Positions 60,766 through 64,000 of a DNA stretch of 64,000 bases are shown here, in pieces; positions within the stretch are counted from its first letter, which is position 1, and the number at the start of each line of letters is the position of its first letter. The DNA lies in NCBI GenBank assembly GCA_012976225.1, contig JAAVVG010000014.1:372001-436000 (forward strand). Reading direction: 5' to 3'. The notes under the pieces are model-generated. The model had not been told where the DNA came from. It made no database searches and saw only the letters and a program-made list of their open reading frames with translations. The translations under genes and the position numbers were made by a program. The DNA comes from Golubevia sp. BC0850. Lineage: Eukaryota > Basidiomycota > Exobasidiomycetes > Golubeviales > Golubeviaceae.

Positions 60766-61193
60766 GCAGATGACGAGAAAGGAGGGTGCTGGGTGGGAGT
60801 CGGGACGAGAACAGATGCCAGATGCAGCAGAGAGTTCGAAAGGAAAGAAAAATTCAAATTTTGAAAGTAGAAAGTGCGAGACATAGAAGCGAATTGAAAT
60901 TCAGCGTCCGGCTCTATTAGGTGCTTAGAACTTCGTCTTGTCTCCCTGTTAAGATTGAATTGTGAAATAAACTGAATCGTTTCTTCTTTGAATGAGCTGT
61001 ACCTCAAAGATACGAATGGCAATCAGATTCGAGGGATTTGCGCGAATGGCAATCCTATTCGAGGGATTTGCTTTGTACAAGCTCCACTTCTCCACTCGCC
61101 TCCAGATAGCTTCATTTTCTTCGTTTCGCATCTTCCTTCTCTTCCCACCACTGCTCGTCACCTTATTATCCTCTTTCGTCAAATCAACCTACA
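60766..61193. promoter_or_regulatory. short-chain dehydrogenase promoter with duplicated 28-base element
   Basis: 428 bases. Holds the GAD1 3' flank and the promoter of the next gene, including the direct repeat at 61014-61071. No other gene is seen. Confidence 0.4.
61014..61071. repeat. tandem direct repeat, 2 x 28 bases, period 30
   Basis: Two copies (61014-61041, 61044-61071) of GAATGGCAATC-NN-ATTCGAGGG-ATTTGC differ only at two adjacent positions (AG versus CT). They lie 120-180 bases upstream of the short-chain dehydrogenase ATG. Confidence 0.85.
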
Positions 61194-62487
61194 ATGGCCC
61201 CCAAGATTCTTGATTTCAAATGCGCCATCATCACTGGTGGAGCTGGTGGCTTAGGTGAGTACAGCACCTTTTGGAAGCAGAGAGAAGAGAACGAAGAAGA
61301 ACAGGAAGGATTCATTCATTCTCCATGGCGCTGCATCCCCGGTGACATCTGGCAACCCTGACTTACCTAGTTCTCAATCTCATCAGGTTATGCAATGGCC
61401 GAGCACTTCATCTCTCTTCAGAAGAAAGTGATTTTGGTGGGAAGAACCGAGTCGAAGCTGAAAGAAGCCTCCTCCAAGCTCTCTGGAAACCCAGCTTACT
61501 ATGTTCTAGACACTGGTGAGGTCGAAAAATCTAAGCCAGTTTTGGACAAGATCTTGAAAGAGCATCCCGAAGTGGTGAGTTTGAGAATTTGAAATCTTCA
61601 CAGTGTCTTCGACTCTCCGACTGACGCAGATCTTGGTCTTCTTTTTAATAGGATTGCTTGATCAACAATGCCGGTGTTCAGAGGCCACTAGACGTAAACA
61701 ATCTGGACTTGGACAAAGTTGACAACGAGATCAACATTGTGAGTAACCTTTGGTCTCTTTCTCCTGACCTTCATCTCCTCTCTTTGATCTTCAACTCATC
61801 GTATTCGCTCATTCTGCTTTCTTTTTTTTCGTTCGCCTTCCGTCGCAGAACATTCGAGGACCAGTTCATCTAGCTACCTTGATTCTCCCACACTTGAAGT
61901 CCAAGCCAATGGGAGTCATCATGAATGTCTCCTCTGTCTTGGGCTTCGTGCCTTATTCAATCATCAATCCGATTTACAACGGCACCAAAGCTTTTGTTCA
62001 CTTCTGGTCCATGACTCAAAGAACTCAATTGAAGGGGTCAAATGTGAGGATCGTCGAGATTGTTCCACCATCAGTCGGAACTGATCTTCACAGGGAACGT
62101 GAAAACCCTGATGTGAGTCTCGCTTTCGTTTCTACAGCTTTGTCCATCATTCTACAGCTTTATCCATCTCCGTTTGAGGGCTGGGATCGACGAGATTGCT
62201 GATGAATGTAACGCCTTGCTCTTGCCCTCCTCCTTCCCCCTTCCCGTCCCTCCCTCCCCTTCTGCTCTCATCTCTTCTCTTCCATTCACTCTCTACAGGA
62301 CAACAAGAAGCATCTAGGAGCTGATCACTCTCTCACCGTCGAAGAGTTCATGAGTGATCTCGTTGAGGGATTAGAAGCTGATCAAGATACAGTCTCTGCT
62401 GGATCAGGTAAAGGCTTGGTGACGAAGTGGAATGAAGCGTTCGGAGAACAGTATAAGGGAGCTGCTGAGAAGTATCAGCCAAAGTAG
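61194..62487 (+). CDS. short-chain dehydrogenase/reductase (DltE-like)
   Basis: Five exons (61194-61254, 61387-61574, 61652-61738, 61849-62112, 62299-62487) give 262 aa. The Rossmann NAD(P) motif TGGAGGLG lies at 14-21, and RTESKLKEA after beta-2 suggests NADP preference. NNAG lies at 88-91, the active-site Ser in MNVSSVLGF, Tyr and Lys in IYNGTKAFVHF, and EIVPPSVGTDL follows. The form resembles DltE/YdfG-like classical SDRs. The C-terminal segment (HSLTVEEFMSDLVEGL) matches uncharacterised fungal oxidoreductases of this group. Substrate unknown. Confidence 0.92.
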
Positions 62488-62826
62488 AGCCCAATTTGAT
62501 GCACGAGTGGAAGTACAAGTCTTGTGGAAACATCCTTTCAGAAATTAGAACGGTCTTGCTTTTGAGAATGAATGTAGTGTGACTGGATCAGGGTTGGAAC
62601 GAGGGAGGGAAGCCGGGTCAATAATTTAAATGAATATAGTAAACACGGAGCAAAAACGGAAGACGGGATCCACCAAGTGAGTTGGTCCAAAGAAAGCGAA
62701 AGATTAAACGTAAAGATTGGAGATCTGATTGGAGAGAGTAGGAGACCAAGTATTTGGCCAAAAAGTACTGGAGAGGCCTAGAAGAAGAAGAAGCAGAAGA
62801 AGAAGAAGAAAAGAAGATTTGACAGA
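62488..62826. other. convergent spacer
   Basis: 339 bases between two stop codons. Includes a GAAGAAGAA-rich run (62780-62816). No gene is seen. Confidence 0.4.
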
Positions 62827-63259
62827 TTACGAGCTTGCGGTACCAAGCTCGATTTTAGAGGGTTCAGGAGAAGACGTTCCAAGATGAAGTTTGCGTCTTC
62901 GAGTTGGAGGAGTCAAAGGGGTGGATAATCCTTGGTTCTGGTCTTCATTATCTCTTGAGAAGTACGACTCGTTGAATTGATTGCTTCTCATAGACCTGGA
63001 GGCTTGTGAAGAAGGATAGATGAGCTTGCTTCCATCAAAGTCAGGAAGGGAGATCCCATTTACTTGATTTGAATGTGAGGGACTAAGATGGCCAGATTTT
63101 GAGCCCAGTATTGGAGAGGCTGAAGAAGCTCCCCTCAAACCTTTTGAATGGTCGATGTCAACATCGGATAAACTCAAGCCTAAAGCGTCGGCCTTGGGGG
63201 ATCCCTCCGGATATCTCTTCTCGATAATCTCACGAAAGATATCATCTCTGTTCGGTTTC

Positions 63260-63320
<61 letters not shown>

Positions 63321-64000
63321 GTAAGGGCGGTGCTTTTGAAGAGACTTGATGATGACCAAAGGACACTCACCTGCACAGTACTCAGACTTCTGGAATGTTT
63401 CAAAAAGCCCGGGCTTTGCTTCCCGTTTCCAGCGATCAAAAAAATGGTCGAAGAGGTTGGAGTTGGGCTTCTAATCGGAGTCGCAGGAGACATTGGAAAT
63501 TCTCCTGAACTTTTCCAAGAGCCTGATTTCGAAGGAGTGTGAAAGAGTTTTTTGATCCTACCCAAAGAGACTGAGGATGGTCTCGACCTCACTGAGACTG
63601 GAGTGGGAGATCTAGACGTAGGTGAACGGGTTCTTGAGAACAAAGCGTCCATGAACTTCTCCTTCACCTCTGAGTCCTTCTGACCATCAGGCGCAGGAGT
63701 AGACCTTCCGTCCTCACTGACTCTCAAGGCTCTCGTTACCCAAGACCTTCTAGCTGTGGGAGAGGTGGTACCACTCCTTAGACCATCTCCCATGCTACGT
63801 CGATTTAGTAGCTTTCCTGCTGGCTCTCCTTCTGGTCTCTCCTTCTTCCGTGTACCAGAAAGCATCGAGCCAGGTCCTGGAGAGACGCTCCTTCCGATTG
63901 GAGAGGCCGCCCCTCTGCCTAAACAGGATCCTCCGTGAGTTCCCTCATCGACTGGCTGAGGAGTTTCCGTCCTTGGTGAGAGAGAGCTGAAAAGTAGACC
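62827..64000 (-). CDS. unrecognised Ser/Pro/Arg-rich protein, 5' end outside the window
   Basis: The open frame enters from the right edge (64000) and runs to a GTGAGT donor at 63370. A 112-base intron follows, and the last exon is 63258-62827 (143 residues plus stop). The first part is low-complexity with repeated SP and TP sites and basic residues (SRTRSPTSRSPTPVSVRSRP, SLGRIKKLFHTPSK), which suggests a phosphoregulated protein. The last exon opens with a helix-like KPNRDDIFREIIEKRYPEG and ends Ser/Pro-rich. A possible acceptor (TTTTCAG) within the last 20 bases means the exon may begin inside the window. No domain recognised. Confidence 0.7.
63262..63316. repeat. (GA)27 microsatellite abutting a 3' splice site
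   Basis: A 55-base pure GA run, the longest in the window. On the coding strand of the edge gene it is (CT)n and ends two bases before the CAG acceptor at 63261-63259, so it is the polypyrimidine tract itself. Confidence 0.92.

Overview
The window is a gene-dense stretch of a fungal nuclear chromosome. Nearly every gene carries spliceosomal introns of about 50-330 bases, almost all with strong GTGAGT/GTAAGT donors and pyrimidine-rich CAG/TAG acceptors. The proteins point to a basidiomycete: a full-length KDM5-type demethylase, one BUB1-like kinase carrying KEN boxes, a mitochondrial Cys2/CysA-type serine acyltransferase, PEX10 and an eIF4B-like factor. A basal lineage such as Pucciniomycotina is possible, but I cannot place it further. 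Base composition is moderate (mid-40s % GC by eye). I see no retroelement, DNA transposon, CRISPR array or convincing tRNA gene.

Layout, left to right. 0.2-11 kb: MIC12-like MICOS subunit (-), an unrecognised nuclear protein (+), and a 2115-aa KDM5/JHD2 histone demethylase (-). 12-15.4 kb: proteasome ATPase RPT2 (+) and a DIPP/Aps1-type Nudix hydrolase (+). 15.4-18.7 kb: a secreted-protein locus with an interrupted frame (-), a TLC-like membrane protein (-) and a small unknown ORF (-). 19.4-25.5 kb: RNA polymerase I largest subunit (+). 26-29.3 kb: a secreted 4-Cys protein (+) and an F-box/LRR-like protein (-). 29.4-32.6 kb: Cys2-type serine O-acyltransferase (+) and a PRXL2/AhpC-TSA2 thioredoxin-fold protein (+). 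32.9-37.7 kb, all minus: PEX10, a NodL/maltose-type O-acetyltransferase and a p24 cargo receptor. 38-44.2 kb, all plus: a SAM O-methyltransferase, a GNAT acetyltransferase and eIF4B/TIF3. 44.7-49.9 kb, all minus: a rhodanese (Acr2/Ych1 type), a 10-cysteine secreted peptide, a poorly resolved 2-kb interval and a bZIP factor. 50.7-62.5 kb: alanine-glyoxylate aminotransferase (+), BUB1 (-), glutamate decarboxylase (+) and a short-chain dehydrogenase (+). The window ends in an unrecognised Ser/Pro-rich protein (-) that runs off the right edge.

Most genes are core eukaryotic functions (chromatin, Pol I transcription, translation, proteasome, spindle checkpoint, peroxisome, ER-Golgi traffic, sulfur and amino-acid metabolism). 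They do not form one pathway or a secondary-metabolite cluster. Neighbours are often divergent, sharing short promoters.

The parts that look lineage-specific are the small secreted proteins at about 16, 26 and 46 kb, the possible TATA-driven locus at 47-48 kb, the duplicated N-terminal motif in the Cys2-like enzyme and the undivided MadBub protein. I do not see a clearly new multi-gene system. Exon boundaries were placed by hand from splice consensus, reading-frame phase and family alignment from memory. No database search was run.
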